DNA from: Reyranella sp.
GTDB lineage: Bacteria > Pseudomonadota > Alphaproteobacteria > Reyranellales > Reyranellaceae
Assembly: GCF_004297405.1 (NCBI RefSeq)
Contig: NZ_SCVC01000004.1
Location: forward strand, 186,001 to 250,000
Length of the DNA stretch: 64,000 nt
Direction: 5' to 3'
The notes under the pieces are model-generated. The model had not been told where the DNA came from and did no database searches. It was given only the letters and a program-made list of their open reading frames with translations. Below are positions 26,104-35,542 of this stretch, one piece after another. Each line of letters begins with the position of its first letter. The stretch's first letter is position 1. Both the position numbers and the translations under genes were made by a program.

Positions 26104-27777
26104 CTAAGCCGTCTTCTGCGCCGTCAGTCCGAGCTTGCTGATGGTCTGTTCGCGCATCACGAATTTCTGGATCTTGCCCGTGATGGTCATCGGGAACTCC
26201 GGCACGAACTCGATGTAGCGCGGGATCTTGTAATGGGCGATCTGGCCCTTGCAGAATTCGCGGATTTCCTCGGCCGTCGCCGCCTCGCCGTCCCTCAGCT
26301 TGATCCAGGCACAAACCTCCTCACCGTACTTCTGGTCGGGCACGCCGATCACCTGCACGTCCTGCACCTTGGGATGGCGATAGAGGAACTCCTCGATCTC
26401 GCGCGGATAAACGTTCTCACCACCGCGGATCACCATGTCCTTGAGACGGCCGACGATGTTGACGTAGCCCTGCTCGTCCATGATCGCGAGATCGCCGGTG
26501 TGCATCCAGCCTGCGTCGTCGACGGCTTCCTTCGTCTTTGCCTCGTCGTTCCAGTAACCCTTCATCACCGAATAGCCGCGGGTGCAGAACTCGCCGGTCT
26601 CGCCGCGCGGCACAGCCTTCCCTTCGGCATCGACGATCTTGATCTCGATGTGTGGCAGGACCTGACCGACGGTCGAGACACGCCGCTCGACCGGATCGTC
26701 GGTGGCACACTGGGTCGACACTGGCGAGGTTTCCGTCATGCCGTAGGCGATCGTGACCTCGTTCATGTTCATCTGGCTCTGCACACGCTTCATCACCTCG
26801 ATGGGACATGGCGAGCCCGCCATGATGCCCGTGCGCAGGCTCTTGAGATCGAACTTCGCGAATTCCGGATGATCGAGCTGGGCGATGAACATCGTGGGCA
26901 CACCGTAGAGTGCGGTGCAGCGCTCCTCGGAAACCGCCTGTAGCGTCGCCAGCGGATCGAAGGCCTCCGCCGGATAGACCATCGTCGAGCCGTGTGTCAG
27001 GCAACCGAGATTGCCCATCACCATGCCGAAGCAGTGATAGAGCGGCACCGGAATGCAAAGCCGATCCTCGGGCGTGAGCTTCAGACCCTCGCCCACGAAG
27101 TAACCATTGTTCAGGATATTGTGGTGGCTGAGCGTGGCGCCTTTGGGATAGCCAGTAGTGCCTGACGTGAACTGGATGTTGATTGCATCGTCGAACTGCA
27201 GCTTGGGCGCGAGATCGGCGATCCTGGCCTTCTCGACATTGCCTCCGGCCTTCGCGACATCGTCGAAGTTCAGCATGCCCGGCGTCTTCTCGGTGCCGAG
27301 CCGCACGATGTGCTTGAGGTGCGGAAGCTTCTTGTCCTTCACGAGATCCTGGACGATCTCGAGATAGTTCGAGGTCTTGAGCGCCGGCGCCAGGATCAGC
27401 GCTTTGCACTCGACCTTGTTCATGGCGTATTCGAGTTCGGCGCGCCGGTAGGCCGGGTTGACGTTGACCAGCACCAGCCCCGCTTTGGCGGTGGCGAACT
27501 GCGCCAGGGTCCATTCCGACGTGTTGGGCGACCAGATACCGACCCGATCACCACGCTCCAGGCCGAGCGTCAGCAGGCCGGCGGCGAGATCGTCGACCCG
27601 CCGGCCCAGTTCTCCCCAGCTCCACCGTACGTTCTGGTGGCGAACCACCAGCGCTTCCCGGTCGCGATAGGTCTCGACGGTGCGATCGAAGTAAGCGCCG
27701 ATGGTCTCGCCGATCAGCTTCTTGTCGGAAACGCCGTGGTCGTAGGAAATCGGGGTGGAGATCTGGGTCATGCTCAT
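26104..27777 (-). CDS. AMP-forming acyl-CoA synthetase (FadD-like)
   Basis: A 557-residue adenylating ligase. Motifs seen are the P-loop [74 protein letters not shown] and the catalytic lysine in [14 protein letters not shown]. This motif set fits medium/long-chain acyl-CoA synthetases of the alphaproteobacterial FadD group. ATG 27777 is chosen for the AAGG ahead of it. It follows the crotonase gene by 45 bases on the same strand, forming a two-gene fatty-acid or aromatic-acid unit. Confidence 0.93.
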   Translation of the reverse strand: MSMTQISTPISYDHGVSDKKLIGETIGAYFDRTVETYRDREALVVRHQNVRWSWGELGRRVDDLAAGLLTLGLERGDRVGIWSPNTSEWTLAQFATAKAGLVLVNVNPAYRRAELEYAMNKVECKALILAPALKTSNYLEIVQDLVKDKKLPHLKHIVRLGTEKTPGMLNFDDVAKAGGNVEKARIADLAPKLQFDDAINIQFTSGTTGYPKGATLSHHNILNNGYFVGEGLKLTPEDRLCIPVPLYHCFGMVMGNLGCLTHGSTMVYPAEAFDPLATLQAVSEERCTALYGVPTMFIAQLDHPEFAKFDLKSLRTGIMAGSPCPIEVMKRVQSQMNMNEVTIAYGMTETSPVSTQCATDDPVERRVSTVGQVLPHIEIKIVDAEGKAVPRGETGEFCTRGYSVMKGYWNDEAKTKEAVDDAGWMHTGDLAIMDEQGYVNIVGRLKDMVIRGGENVYPREIEEFLYRHPKVQDVQVIGVPDQKYGEEVCAWIKLRDGEAATAEEIREFCKGQIAHYKIPRYIEFVPEFPMTITGKIQKFVMREQTISKLGLTAQKTA

Positions 27778-27822
27778 GGTCCGAACCTTAAACAGGCTCG
27801 GCTCCGCCCTCAATTGCGGCCG

Positions 27823-28680
27823 TCAGTTGTTTCGCGGCGGCTTGCTGCCGGGGATCGGATCGCCGCTGTCGCGTTCCTGCACCGCCTGATGAAAGCCCTT
27901 CTCTTCGGCGCGCTGCTTGAACCAGATGCCTTCCGGCGAATGGCGCGTCATGCCGTCAAACAGCGTCGCCAGGGTCTGGGTCGTTCGCATTCCCATGTTC
28001 TCGAAGGCGCTGTTGATCGCGGTTTTCTGCATCCAGAGCTGATTCTTCGGCACGCCCTTCATCCGGTCCGCAAGCTTTTGCACCGCAGCATCGAGCTCGG
28101 CGGCTGGCACGGCCTGGGTGATGAGACCAATGCGCTCCGCTTCGCGGCCATCGATCAGGTCACCCGTGAAGAGCAGGCGCTTGGCCCGCTCCGCGCCAAC
28201 CCGATAGACCCACATCATCGTCGTCGGACAGCCCCAGACGCGGGCGGGCGGATAGCCGATCTTCGCCTCTTCGGCCATCACCACCAGATCGCAGGACAGA
28301 GCGATATCGCTGCCCCCGGCGACGGCGTAACCGTGGATCTTGCAGATCGTCGGCTTGTAGCTGCGCCACAGCGACTGAAAGCACTGCGTATTGTGGTCCA
28401 TGAGCTGGAAATCGATGAACGGATCCCAGGGCATCTCCTGGCTGCCGCCGGTGCCGCGCGGACGCTCGGCGGCATTCTTCAGGTCGTAGCCGGCGCAGAA
28501 AGCGCGGCCGGCGCCCTGCAGAACGATGACATGGACGAGATCGTCGCGGTTGGCTTCCTCGACCGCGGCCCGGATTTCGTCGGGCATCTCACGGGTGATG
28601 GCATTCAACCGGTCCGGTCGATTGAGGGTGATGGTGGCGACACGATCATCGCGACTGTAGCTGAGCGTCTGATAGGCCAA
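27823..28680 (-). CDS. Enoyl-CoA hydratase/isomerase (crotonase) family protein
   Basis: A 285-residue crotonase. The oxyanion-hole segments are GAGRAFCAGYDLKN and KIHGYAVAGGSDIALSCDL, and the active-site region ARVWGCPTTMMWVY follows. The C-terminal ~40 residues are longer than in typical hydratases. The start is set at TTG 28680 because an excellent GGAAGGAG lies six to seven bases upstream; a TTG at 28716 lacks this. It leads the ligase gene and diverges from a PhzF gene across 67 bases. Confidence 0.88.
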   Translation of the reverse strand: MAYQTLSYSRDDRVATITLNRPDRLNAITREMPDEIRAAVEEANRDDLVHVIVLQGAGRAFCAGYDLKNAAERPRGTGGSQEMPWDPFIDFQLMDHNTQCFQSLWRSYKPTICKIHGYAVAGGSDIALSCDLVVMAEEAKIGYPPARVWGCPTTMMWVYRVGAERAKRLLFTGDLIDGREAERIGLITQAVPAAELDAAVQKLADRMKGVPKNQLWMQKTAINSAFENMGMRTTQTLATLFDGMTRHSPEGIWFKQRAEEKGFHQAVQERDSGDPIPGSKPPRNN

Positions 28681-28747
28681 GGCTTTCTCCTTCCGTACCC
28701 AATTAATCTCGCGCAAGTACCGTGGAGCAAGCCGCTAGGCTCGGTCC

Positions 28748-29656
28748 ATGAAACTCGAATTCACCACCGTCGACGTCTTCACTGACCGCCAGTTCGGCGG
28801 CAATCCGCTGGCAGTCATCACCAATGCGCAGGGTCTGTCGACCGAACGCATGCAGGCCATCGCTGCCGAGTTCAATCTCGCGGAGACGACCTTTGTGCTG
28901 CCGCCGAAGGATCCCAAGCATACGGCAGAGGTGCGCATCTTCACGCCCAAGGCCGAGATGCCGTTTGCCGGCCACCCCAATGTTGGCACGGCCTTCGTGC
29001 TGTCCCGCGCCGGCACGAGTTACGGCAAGCCGGTTACCGGCGATCGCCTGGTGTTCGAGGAGAAGGCCGGATTGGTGAACATGGATATCCGGCGTGAAGG
29101 CGGCGCCGTCGTGGCGACCCGGCTCGCCGCCCCCGTGCCGCTGAGTTTCGGCGAGGAGATTGCACCCGAGATCGTCCAGCGCGCCTGCTCGCTCGACGCG
29201 GCGGCCCTGAAGCTCGACGTCCATCGTCCGATCGTTGCCTCGTGCGGGGCGCCGCTGCTCTTTGTCGAGCTTGCCTCGCGCGAGGCGCTGCGTTCGGCGG
29301 CACCGCGACTCGAGGTCTTCGCCCGCGAGCTGCCGCGCGATCGGATCGTGGGCATTCATCTCTATGTCCAGGCGCCGGAGGGGGCGGTCGACGTGCAGAC
29401 CCGCATGTTCGCACCCGAGCACGGCATTCCCGAGGATCCCGCCACCGGTGCCGCCAATGTCGCGTTGATCGGCCTGCTCACGCACCACCGGCCGGAAACC
29501 GATCTCACCTTCGATCGGACGATCGGCCAAGGTTTCGATATGGGCCGGCCGAGCGTGCTCGAAGCTTCTGCCGAGAAGAAGAACGGCAAAGTCGTCGCGA
29601 CCTATATCGGCGGACGATGCGTATCGATGATGAGCGGGACGATCGAGCTCGCCTAG
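28748..29656 (+). CDS. PhzF-family isomerase/epimerase (copy 1)
   Basis: A 302-residue PhzF-like protein of two diaminopimelate-epimerase-type folds. Family motifs are FTDRQFGGNPLAV, NLAETTFVLPP with the catalytic Glu, EMPFAGHPNVGTAFVL, and EDPATGAANVALIG. The family includes PhzF itself and many enzymes of unknown substrate. It diverges from the crotonase/ligase unit and its last four bases overlap a convergent membrane-protein gene. A second member is at 35543-36418, also beside a crotonase. Confidence 0.92.
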   Translation: MKLEFTTVDVFTDRQFGGNPLAVITNAQGLSTERMQAIAAEFNLAETTFVLPPKDPKHTAEVRIFTPKAEMPFAGHPNVGTAFVLSRAGTSYGKPVTGDRLVFEEKAGLVNMDIRREGGAVVATRLAAPVPLSFGEEIAPEIVQRACSLDAAALKLDVHRPIVASCGAPLLFVELASREALRSAAPRLEVFARELPRDRIVGIHLYVQAPEGAVDVQTRMFAPEHGIPEDPATGAANVALIGLLTHHRPETDLTFDRTIGQGFDMGRPSVLEASAEKKNGKVVATYIGGRCVSMMSGTIELA

Positions 29657-30687
29657 GGACGCTTGCCTAGCGCCATCAGCTGGTCGGCAAATTCAGTCAG
29701 GCGTTCGGAATCAGAGACACTGCGCACCCGGTTTGCGGCGTCGCTCAATGGCCCGGACAGGTCGCAGCCCTTGCCCGTCAGCCATTCGATGTTGGGCAAC
29801 TGCCTTTCGAGATCGATGGCGACACTGATGTAATCGGACCTCGTCTTTGCAATCTTCGCCGCTTCCGCCTGGAGCGCGTCGCGGTAGGCCGCGCACACAG
29901 CGGAGGGTTCGATGTCGAGCGCCCGGAGTTGGGACAGGTCGTCGAGCCTGTCCTCCCCGAGCAGCTGAACGGCATCGGCAGTCCGCGTCTTGACCAGCCT
30001 CGCCCCCGCCAGGGCCTGGCGATGGTGCATGGCACCGGGGGGCAAATCTTCGAGATAGTCGCGGAGGTGCGAATCCGGACCGAGCTTGGCGAAGCGTGCG
30101 GCGTCGGCTGCATCGGCTTCCTCTACGCGCTTCTTCTCTTGCTCCTCCCATGTCTTGCGCTCGGCGGCCTGCGCGGCCTCCCGTTCCGGATTGGGCATAT
30201 ATTCAATGGTGGTCAGCACCAGCGGCACGATCGTCAGAACAACGATGGCGCCGCCCAGAATCGCCGTCGTCGGCACTGGCGGCAGTGTGTTGTGCCAGCC
30301 GACCATTCGCGCCCAGAAGGCGTAGAGTGCCAGGAGCAACGGCAAGAGCGCCGGCACGACGGCCAGCCAATCGCCATAGCGATCGTTGTAGAGGCCCATG
30401 GCGGAGGCAGCCGCAATTGCCGACAGCGGCAGGAATACGATAGCGGCTGCGGTGGCATAGGACGGCATTGCGCCGCGCAGGACGGCGATCGCGAACATCG
30501 AGGCCAGCACGATCCAGAGCACCAGCCCTTGGATCACCGCGAATCCCAACGACATGCCACGGCCTGCCAGGTCGCTGCTGCGCGCGGTCAATACGTTGGC
30601 AATGAAGGGGCCGTAGAGCAGCACCGCCAGGACAAACAGGATCGTCATGCCCCAGGGAAAACCTGGGGTAGTAGTCGGAGTGGCCAT
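29653..30687 (-). CDS. Uncharacterised multi-pass membrane protein with long cytoplasmic C-terminal region
   Basis: A 344-residue protein I do not recognise. The first ~165 residues contain five likely membrane helices (GMTILFVLAVLLYGPFIANV, FAVIQGLVLWIVLASMFAIA, AAIVFLPLSAIAAASAMGLY, VVPALLPLLLALYAFWA, AILGGAIVVLTIVPLVLTTI). A charged coiled-coil-like stretch around residues 170-200 (REAAQAAERKTWEEQEKKRV) leads into a soluble helical domain of about 140 residues. It lies eight bases downstream of the Lrp-type regulator gene on the same strand, so the two may be co-transcribed. It overlaps the PhzF gene by four bases at the 3' end. Confidence 0.75.
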   Translation of the reverse strand: MATPTTTPGFPWGMTILFVLAVLLYGPFIANVLTARSSDLAGRGMSLGFAVIQGLVLWIVLASMFAIAVLRGAMPSYATAAAIVFLPLSAIAAASAMGLYNDRYGDWLAVVPALLPLLLALYAFWARMVGWHNTLPPVPTTAILGGAIVVLTIVPLVLTTIEYMPNPEREAAQAAERKTWEEQEKKRVEEADAADAARFAKLGPDSHLRDYLEDLPPGAMHHRQALAGARLVKTRTADAVQLLGEDRLDDLSQLRALDIEPSAVCAAYRDALQAEAAKIAKTRSDYISVAIDLERQLPNIEWLTGKGCDLSGPLSDAANRVRSVSDSERLTEFADQLMALGKRP

Positions 30688-30695
30688 TGCCCTTC

Positions 30696-31184
30696 TTAGC
30701 GGCCCGATACCGAAAGAGGCAATGCCGTGCCCTGCTTCACGGGACGCAGCGCGAAGGAGCTGCGGATTTGGGCAATGCCGGCGATCTTGGTGAAGTCCAT
30801 CACGAAGCGCTCATAGGCTTCGAGGTCGGGCACGACGACCCGCAGCAGGTAGTCGCTATCGCCGGTCATCAGGTAGCACTCCATCACTTCGGGGCGCTCG
30901 GCTGCTGCCCGTTCGAAATCCTTCAATGCCTTTTCGACCTGGGTGGAAAGCGACACACTCATGAAGACATTGACCGAGAGGCCGACCGATTTGGCATCGA
31001 GCTGCGCCGCGTACCCCTTGATGACGCCCGCCTCCTCGAGCGCCTTGACCCGCCGCCAGCACGGCGACGAGGAGAGGCCGACCTGCTCGGCGAGGTCGGC
31101 ATTGCTCAGGCGGCCGTCGTGCTGCAGCCGCTCGAGAATGCGCCGGTCGATGGCATCTAGGGAGATCATTGCTTGAAATGCCAT
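30696..31184 (-). CDS. Lrp/AsnC-family transcriptional regulator
   Basis: A 162-residue regulator. The N-terminal winged helix reads DAIDRRILERLQHDGRLSNA then DLAEQVGLSSSPCWRRVKAL; the C-terminal RAM ligand domain has ECYLMTGDSDYLLRVVVPD. These proteins sense amino acids. An ATG at 31169 could also be the start. The gene diverges from the AceE/transketolase-like gene, and an inverted repeat (31174-31190) covers its start, consistent with autoregulation and control of the divergent gene. Confidence 0.93.
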   Translation of the reverse strand: MAFQAMISLDAIDRRILERLQHDGRLSNADLAEQVGLSSSPCWRRVKALEEAGVIKGYAAQLDAKSVGLSVNVFMSVSLSTQVEKALKDFERAAAERPEVMECYLMTGDSDYLLRVVVPDLEAYERFVMDFTKIAGIAQIRSSFALRPVKQGTALPLSVSGR

Positions 31185-31190
31185 ATTTCA
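31174..31190. promoter_or_regulatory. Inverted repeat TGAAAT-N5-ATTTCA, probable Lrp-type site
   Basis: TGAAATGCCATATTTCA is a 6-bp perfect inverted repeat with a 5-base spacer that covers the ATG of the Lrp gene. A second weaker dyad, TTGCG-N7-CGCAA, lies near 31217-31235 in the same gap. Symmetric AT-rich sites of this length are usual for Lrp/AsnC proteins. A TATACA at 31205-31210 could be a -10 element for the divergent gene. Confidence 0.55.
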
Positions 31191-31257
31191 GGATAAATCT
31201 ACCCTATACAGCCTGTTTTGCGATCCGAACGCAAGGACCTTCCAGCGCGCGAGGCGT

Positions 31258-33609
31258 ATGCCGATGGCTATGACCACTCTCGCCCCCATCCAGCGTCTTC
31301 GCCTGCTGCGTGAACTGGAACGCAAGGTGCTGTGGCTCAGCGCCTGGACGATCCATCACGCCAATCATCTGCGGCCCAATCGCGATGGGCTGAAGGTCGG
31401 CGGCCACCAGGCATCGTGCGCGTCGTTGGCGACGGTCATGTCGGCGCTCTATTTCTCGGTGCTGCGGCCGGAGGATCGCGTGGCGGTGAAGCCCCACGCC
31501 TCGCCGGTATTCCACGCCATCCAGTATCTGTTTGGCCATCAGACGCGCGAGAAGCTGGAACGCTTCCGGGCGCTGGGCGGCGCGCAGTCCTATCCCTCCC
31601 GCACCAAGGACATAGACGACGTCGACTTCTCAACCGGCTCGGTCGGGCTGGGCGTCGCCATGACGCTCTTCTCCTCGATCGTGCAGGACTATGTGCGGCT
31701 GAAGAATCTGGGCGACGGGGAGCGGCCGACCGGGCGCATGGTCGCGCTGGTCGGTGACGCCGAGCTCGACGAGGGCAACATCTTCGAAGCATTGCTCGAA
31801 GGCTGGAAGCACGACGTCCGCAATCTCTGGTGGGTGATCGACTACAACCGCCAGAGCCTCGACGGCGTGGTGAACGACCGCCTGTTCGGCCGCATCGGCG
31901 AGATGTTCGAGCTGGTGGGCTGGCGCGTCGTCACCCTGAAGTACGGCAAGCTGCTGGAGACGGCCTTTGCCCAACCGGACGGCGAACAGCTTCGGCAGTG
32001 GATCGACGACTGCCCCAACTCGCTCTATTCGGCGCTGGTCTTCAAGGGCGGCGCCGGCTGGCGCGAAGCGCTGACGCGCGACCTCAATCAATATCCCGGC
32101 GTCAGGCGCATTCTGGAGCAGCACGACGATGCCGCGCTGCATCGCCTGATGACGAACCTTGCCGGTAACGACATGCAGGCCGTGCTCGACGCCTTCGAGG
32201 GCGTGAACGACGACACGCCGACCTGCTTCATCGCCTACACCATCAAAGGCCAGGGCCTGCCCTTCGCCGGTCACAAGGACAATCACTCGGGCCTCATGAC
32301 CCTGGACCAGATGGCAGGTTTCAAGAAGGGCATGGGTATTGCCGACGGCCAGGAATGGGAGAAGTTCGCCGGCCTCGCGGCGGCACCCGCCGAACTCGAG
32401 CCCTTCCTCGATGCCGCGCCGTTCAACGCTCAGGGCAAGCGGCGGACTACCGCGCCGCAGGTCGCCATCCCGGCTGCCCTCCCGCGTCCCACCGACAAGA
32501 AGTCGAGCACCCAGGAAGGCTTCGGCAAGATCCTGAATGCCATTGCGGCCGAGGACAGCGAACTCGCGCGGCGCATCGTCACCACTTCCCCCGACGTCAC
32601 GGTCTCGACCAACCTCGGTGCCTGGGTGAACCGGCGCGGCCTGTGGGCCCATACCGAGGCCGAAGACGTGTTCCGCGAGCTGAAGGTCGTGTCGGCCCAG
32701 CTCTGGCGTAAGACGCCACGCGGCCAGCACATCGAGCTGGGCATAGCGGAGAACAACCTGTTCCTGCAGCTCGCCGCGATGGGGCTCAGCCATCAGATCT
32801 TCGGCGCCCGTCTGCTGCCGATCGGAACGCTCTACGACCCGTTCATCGCACGCGGCCTCGATGCGCTAAACTACGCGTGCTACCAGGACTCGCGCTTCAT
32901 GCTGGTGGCCACGCCCTCAGGCGTGACGCTTGCCCCAGAAGGGGGCGCCCATCAGAGCATCCACACGCCGCTGATCGGCATCGGCCAGCCCGGCCTGCTC
33001 TCCTACGAGCCGACCTATGTCGACGAACTCGCGATCCTGATGCGGCATGGCTTCGACTACATGCAGCAGGACAAGGGCGGTTCGATCTATCTTCGCCTTT
33101 CGACGCGCAGCTTGCCCCAGCCGGAACGCACCCTGTCCACCGAACAGGAAGCCGACATCGTGAATGGCGCGTACTGGTATGCGCCGCCTGAGTCCGGCGC
33201 GGATGTAGCGGTCGTCGCCATGGGGGCCGTCACGCCGGAAGCGATCGCAGCGCATGAAAGCGTCGCACGCGATTTCGCCGGCGCCGGCCTTCTGGTGCTG
33301 ACCTCGCCGGACCGCCTGCATGCCGATTGGCTAGCCGCCCAGCGTAATCGCGGCCGTACGGCTGGCCTCGTCGATCGCGGCGCGAGCCCGATCGAACGGT
33401 TGCTGGCGCCGCTGTCGCGCGATGCACGGATCGTGACGGTACTGGACGGCCACCCGCTGGCGCTTTCCTGGCTGGGGTCGGTGCGTGGCCAGAGGGTCGT
33501 GCCGCTGGGGATCGAGAATTTCGGCCAATCCGGCGACATTCCCGATCTCTACCGGACCTACAAACTCGACAGTGCGGCAATAATCGACGCGGTGGCGCGC
33601 GCCATCTAA
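31258..33609 (+). CDS. Thiamine-diphosphate 2-oxoacid dehydrogenase E1 (AceE-like) / transketolase-like enzyme
   Basis: A 783-residue TPP enzyme with fused alpha- and beta-type domains. The TPP-binding stretch near residue 166 is GDAELDEGNIFEALLEGWKH followed by NLWWVIDYN, close in pattern to homodimeric pyruvate dehydrogenase E1. The pyrimidine-binding half has AENNLFLQLAAMGLSHQ and YEPTYVDELAILMRHGFDYM. It is about 100 residues shorter than AceE. No E2 or E3 gene is adjacent, so it may use a distant E2 or act as a transketolase. Divergent from an Lrp regulator. Starts at 31264 or 31270 are possible. Confidence 0.82.
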   Translation: MPMAMTTLAPIQRLRLLRELERKVLWLSAWTIHHANHLRPNRDGLKVGGHQASCASLATVMSALYFSVLRPEDRVAVKPHASPVFHAIQYLFGHQTREKLERFRALGGAQSYPSRTKDIDDVDFSTGSVGLGVAMTLFSSIVQDYVRLKNLGDGERPTGRMVALVGDAELDEGNIFEALLEGWKHDVRNLWWVIDYNRQSLDGVVNDRLFGRIGEMFELVGWRVVTLKYGKLLETAFAQPDGEQLRQWIDDCPNSLYSALVFKGGAGWREALTRDLNQYPGVRRILEQHDDAALHRLMTNLAGNDMQAVLDAFEGVNDDTPTCFIAYTIKGQGLPFAGHKDNHSGLMTLDQMAGFKKGMGIADGQEWEKFAGLAAAPAELEPFLDAAPFNAQGKRRTTAPQVAIPAALPRPTDKKSSTQEGFGKILNAIAAEDSELARRIVTTSPDVTVSTNLGAWVNRRGLWAHTEAEDVFRELKVVSAQLWRKTPRGQHIELGIAENNLFLQLAAMGLSHQIFGARLLPIGTLYDPFIARGLDALNYACYQDSRFMLVATPSGVTLAPEGGAHQSIHTPLIGIGQPGLLSYEPTYVDELAILMRHGFDYMQQDKGGSIYLRLSTRSLPQPERTLSTEQEADIVNGAYWYAPPESGADVAVVAMGAVTPEAIAAHESVARDFAGAGLLVLTSPDRLHADWLAAQRNRGRTAGLVDRGASPIERLLAPLSRDARIVTVLDGHPLALSWLGSVRGQRVVPLGIENFGQSGDIPDLYRTYKLDSAAIIDAVARAI

Positions 33610-33618
33610 AATGGCGGC

Positions 33619-34713
33619 GTGAAAGTAGACGGCACCCCTTACCGAACCATCTGGCTCGGCGCCGACGGCACGACCGTCCAGGTGATCGACCAGACCCTGC
33701 TGCCCCACCGTTTCGTGGTGCGCGACCTCAAGACGATGGAGGACGCCGAGCAGGCGATCCGCACCATGATCGTGCGCGGCGCCCCGCTGATCGGCGCTGC
33801 CGCGGCCTATGGCATGGCGCTGGCCATGGCGACGGATTCGTCCGACGCCATGCTGGCGCGCGCCTACACCGTGCTGATGGAATCGCGGCCGACCGCCGTG
33901 AACCTGCGCTGGGCGCTTGACGATCTGCGCGCCCTGCTGGCGCCGCTGCCTGCCGCCAAGCGGCGTGAAACCGCTTATCGGCGCGCGGCCGAAATCTGCG
34001 ACGAGGATGTCGAGATCTGCCGGCGCATCGGCGAGAACGGCCTTGGCCTGATCCGTCGATTGAAGCCCAAGGGCAACCGCATCAACGCGCTGACGCATTG
34101 CAATGCCGGCTGGCTGGCCACGGTCGACTGGGGCACGGCCCTGGCGCCGATCTATCAGGCGCACAATGCCGGCATCCCGATCCATGTCTGGGTCGACGAA
34201 ACGCGGCCGCGTAATCAGGGTGCCAGCCTGACGGCCTGGGAACTCGGCAAGCATGGCGTGCCGCATACGGTGATCGCCGATAATGCCGGCGGCCATCTGA
34301 TGCAGCATGGCCAGGTCGATTTTGTCATCACTGGCACCGACCGCACCACGCGGCGTGGCGATGTCTGCAACAAGATCGGCACCTACCTGAAGGCGCTGGC
34401 GGCGCACGACAATGGCGTGCCGTTCTATGTCGGCCTGCCCTACCCCACGATCGACTGGACGATCGAGGACGGCGTACGTGAAATCCCGATCGAGGAACGC
34501 AGCGCGCGCGAGGTCTCGCACATCACCGGCCGCACCGAGGCAGGCGACATGGCGACCGTCCAACTCCTGCCCGACGGCAGCCCCGCCGCCAATCCGGCGT
34601 TCGACGTCACGCCGGCGCGGCTGGTAACGGCGTTGGTCACAGAGCGTGGCGTCTGCCCGGCGAGTGAAGCCGGGCTGCTCTCGCTCTATCCCGAGCAGTC
34701 ACAGGCCGCATAG
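33619..34713 (+). CDS. mtnA: S-methyl-5-thioribose-1-phosphate isomerase
   Basis: A 364-residue protein of the MtnA/eIF2B-alpha-like family. Diagnostic segments are [40 protein letters not shown] with the catalytic Cys, and [20 protein letters not shown] with the catalytic Asp. It converts methylthioribose-1-phosphate to the ribulose form in methionine salvage. No mtnP, mtnK or other salvage gene is near. GTG 33619 lies nine bases after the TPP-enzyme gene, and a crotonase gene follows after 11 bases. Confidence 0.92.
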   Translation: MKVDGTPYRTIWLGADGTTVQVIDQTLLPHRFVVRDLKTMEDAEQAIRTMIVRGAPLIGAAAAYGMALAMATDSSDAMLARAYTVLMESRPTAVNLRWALDDLRALLAPLPAAKRRETAYRRAAEICDEDVEICRRIGENGLGLIRRLKPKGNRINALTHCNAGWLATVDWGTALAPIYQAHNAGIPIHVWVDETRPRNQGASLTAWELGKHGVPHTVIADNAGGHLMQHGQVDFVITGTDRTTRRGDVCNKIGTYLKALAAHDNGVPFYVGLPYPTIDWTIEDGVREIPIEERSAREVSHITGRTEAGDMATVQLLPDGSPAANPAFDVTPARLVTALVTERGVCPASEAGLLSLYPEQSQAA

Positions 34714-34724
34714 GCAGCCATCCA

Positions 34725-35510
34725 ATGGCCGAGGCTCCTTCGTTCATTCGTGCCTCGACTGTCCGTCATGTCGGTTGGCTCGACTTCAATCGGCCGCCGG
34801 TCAACGCCTTCAATCACCAGATGGTCGAGGAAACCCGCGACGCCATCGCGGCGGCGCTTGCCGATCCCGAGATACGCGTGATCGTGCTAGGGAGTGCCGT
34901 CGACAGCTATTTCAGCGCCGGCGCCGATTTGAAGGTCTTCAAGGGCATGACGGGTGACGGCATGCGCAAGTGGGCGCTGCTCACCCATGAGATCGTCCGT
35001 TTGCTGCGCTCGTCGCCCAAGCCCTTGCTGGCAGCGATCCGCGGCACGGCGGTCGGCGGCGGGCTGGAGATGACGCTTCATTGCGATCTGCGTTTTGCCG
35101 CGGCCGATGCCAAGCTCGGCCAGCCCGAAATCCGCATCGGCTTCATTCCGCCGATCGCTACTACCCAGGCGCTGGTTCGCCTGATCGGTCGGCCGAACGC
35201 GATCCGCTATCTCTACGATGGCAGTCTGGTGTCGGCCGAGCAGGCGCTGCGTTGGGGGCTGATCGACGAGCTTGTCGCCCCGCAGGATTTGCGCATGCGA
35301 GTGCAGGCCTACGGCGAAGAGCTGGCCGCCAAATCACCTGCAGCCCTTGCCGCCATCAGGCGGACCGTGACCCTGGGCGGCGGCATGAGCTTCGACGAGG
35401 GCATGGCCTACGAGCTCGAAGCCGTTGTCGATCTTGCCGACGGTCCCGACTTTGCCGAAGGCGTGGACGCGTTCCTCGCCAAACGCCCGCCGGCCTGGCG
35501 GCGCGACTGA
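34725..35510 (+). CDS. Enoyl-CoA hydratase/isomerase (crotonase) family protein
   Basis: A 261-residue crotonase. The oxyanion-hole segments are YFSAGADLKVF and LLAAIRGTAVGGGLEMTLHC, with the later KLGQPEIRIGFIPPIATTQA strand. The C-terminal helices contain SPAALAAIRRTVTLG. It would hydrate or isomerise an acyl-CoA. It is followed after 32 bases by a PhzF gene in the same direction, echoing the crotonase/PhzF neighbourhood near 28.7 kb. Confidence 0.91.
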   Translation: MAEAPSFIRASTVRHVGWLDFNRPPVNAFNHQMVEETRDAIAAALADPEIRVIVLGSAVDSYFSAGADLKVFKGMTGDGMRKWALLTHEIVRLLRSSPKPLLAAIRGTAVGGGLEMTLHCDLRFAAADAKLGQPEIRIGFIPPIATTQALVRLIGRPNAIRYLYDGSLVSAEQALRWGLIDELVAPQDLRMRVQAYGEELAAKSPAALAAIRRTVTLGGGMSFDEGMAYELEAVVDLADGPDFAEGVDAFLAKRPPAWRRD

Positions 35511-35542
35511 CCCAAAGCCTCAGCCTTCAGGATCATCCATCG

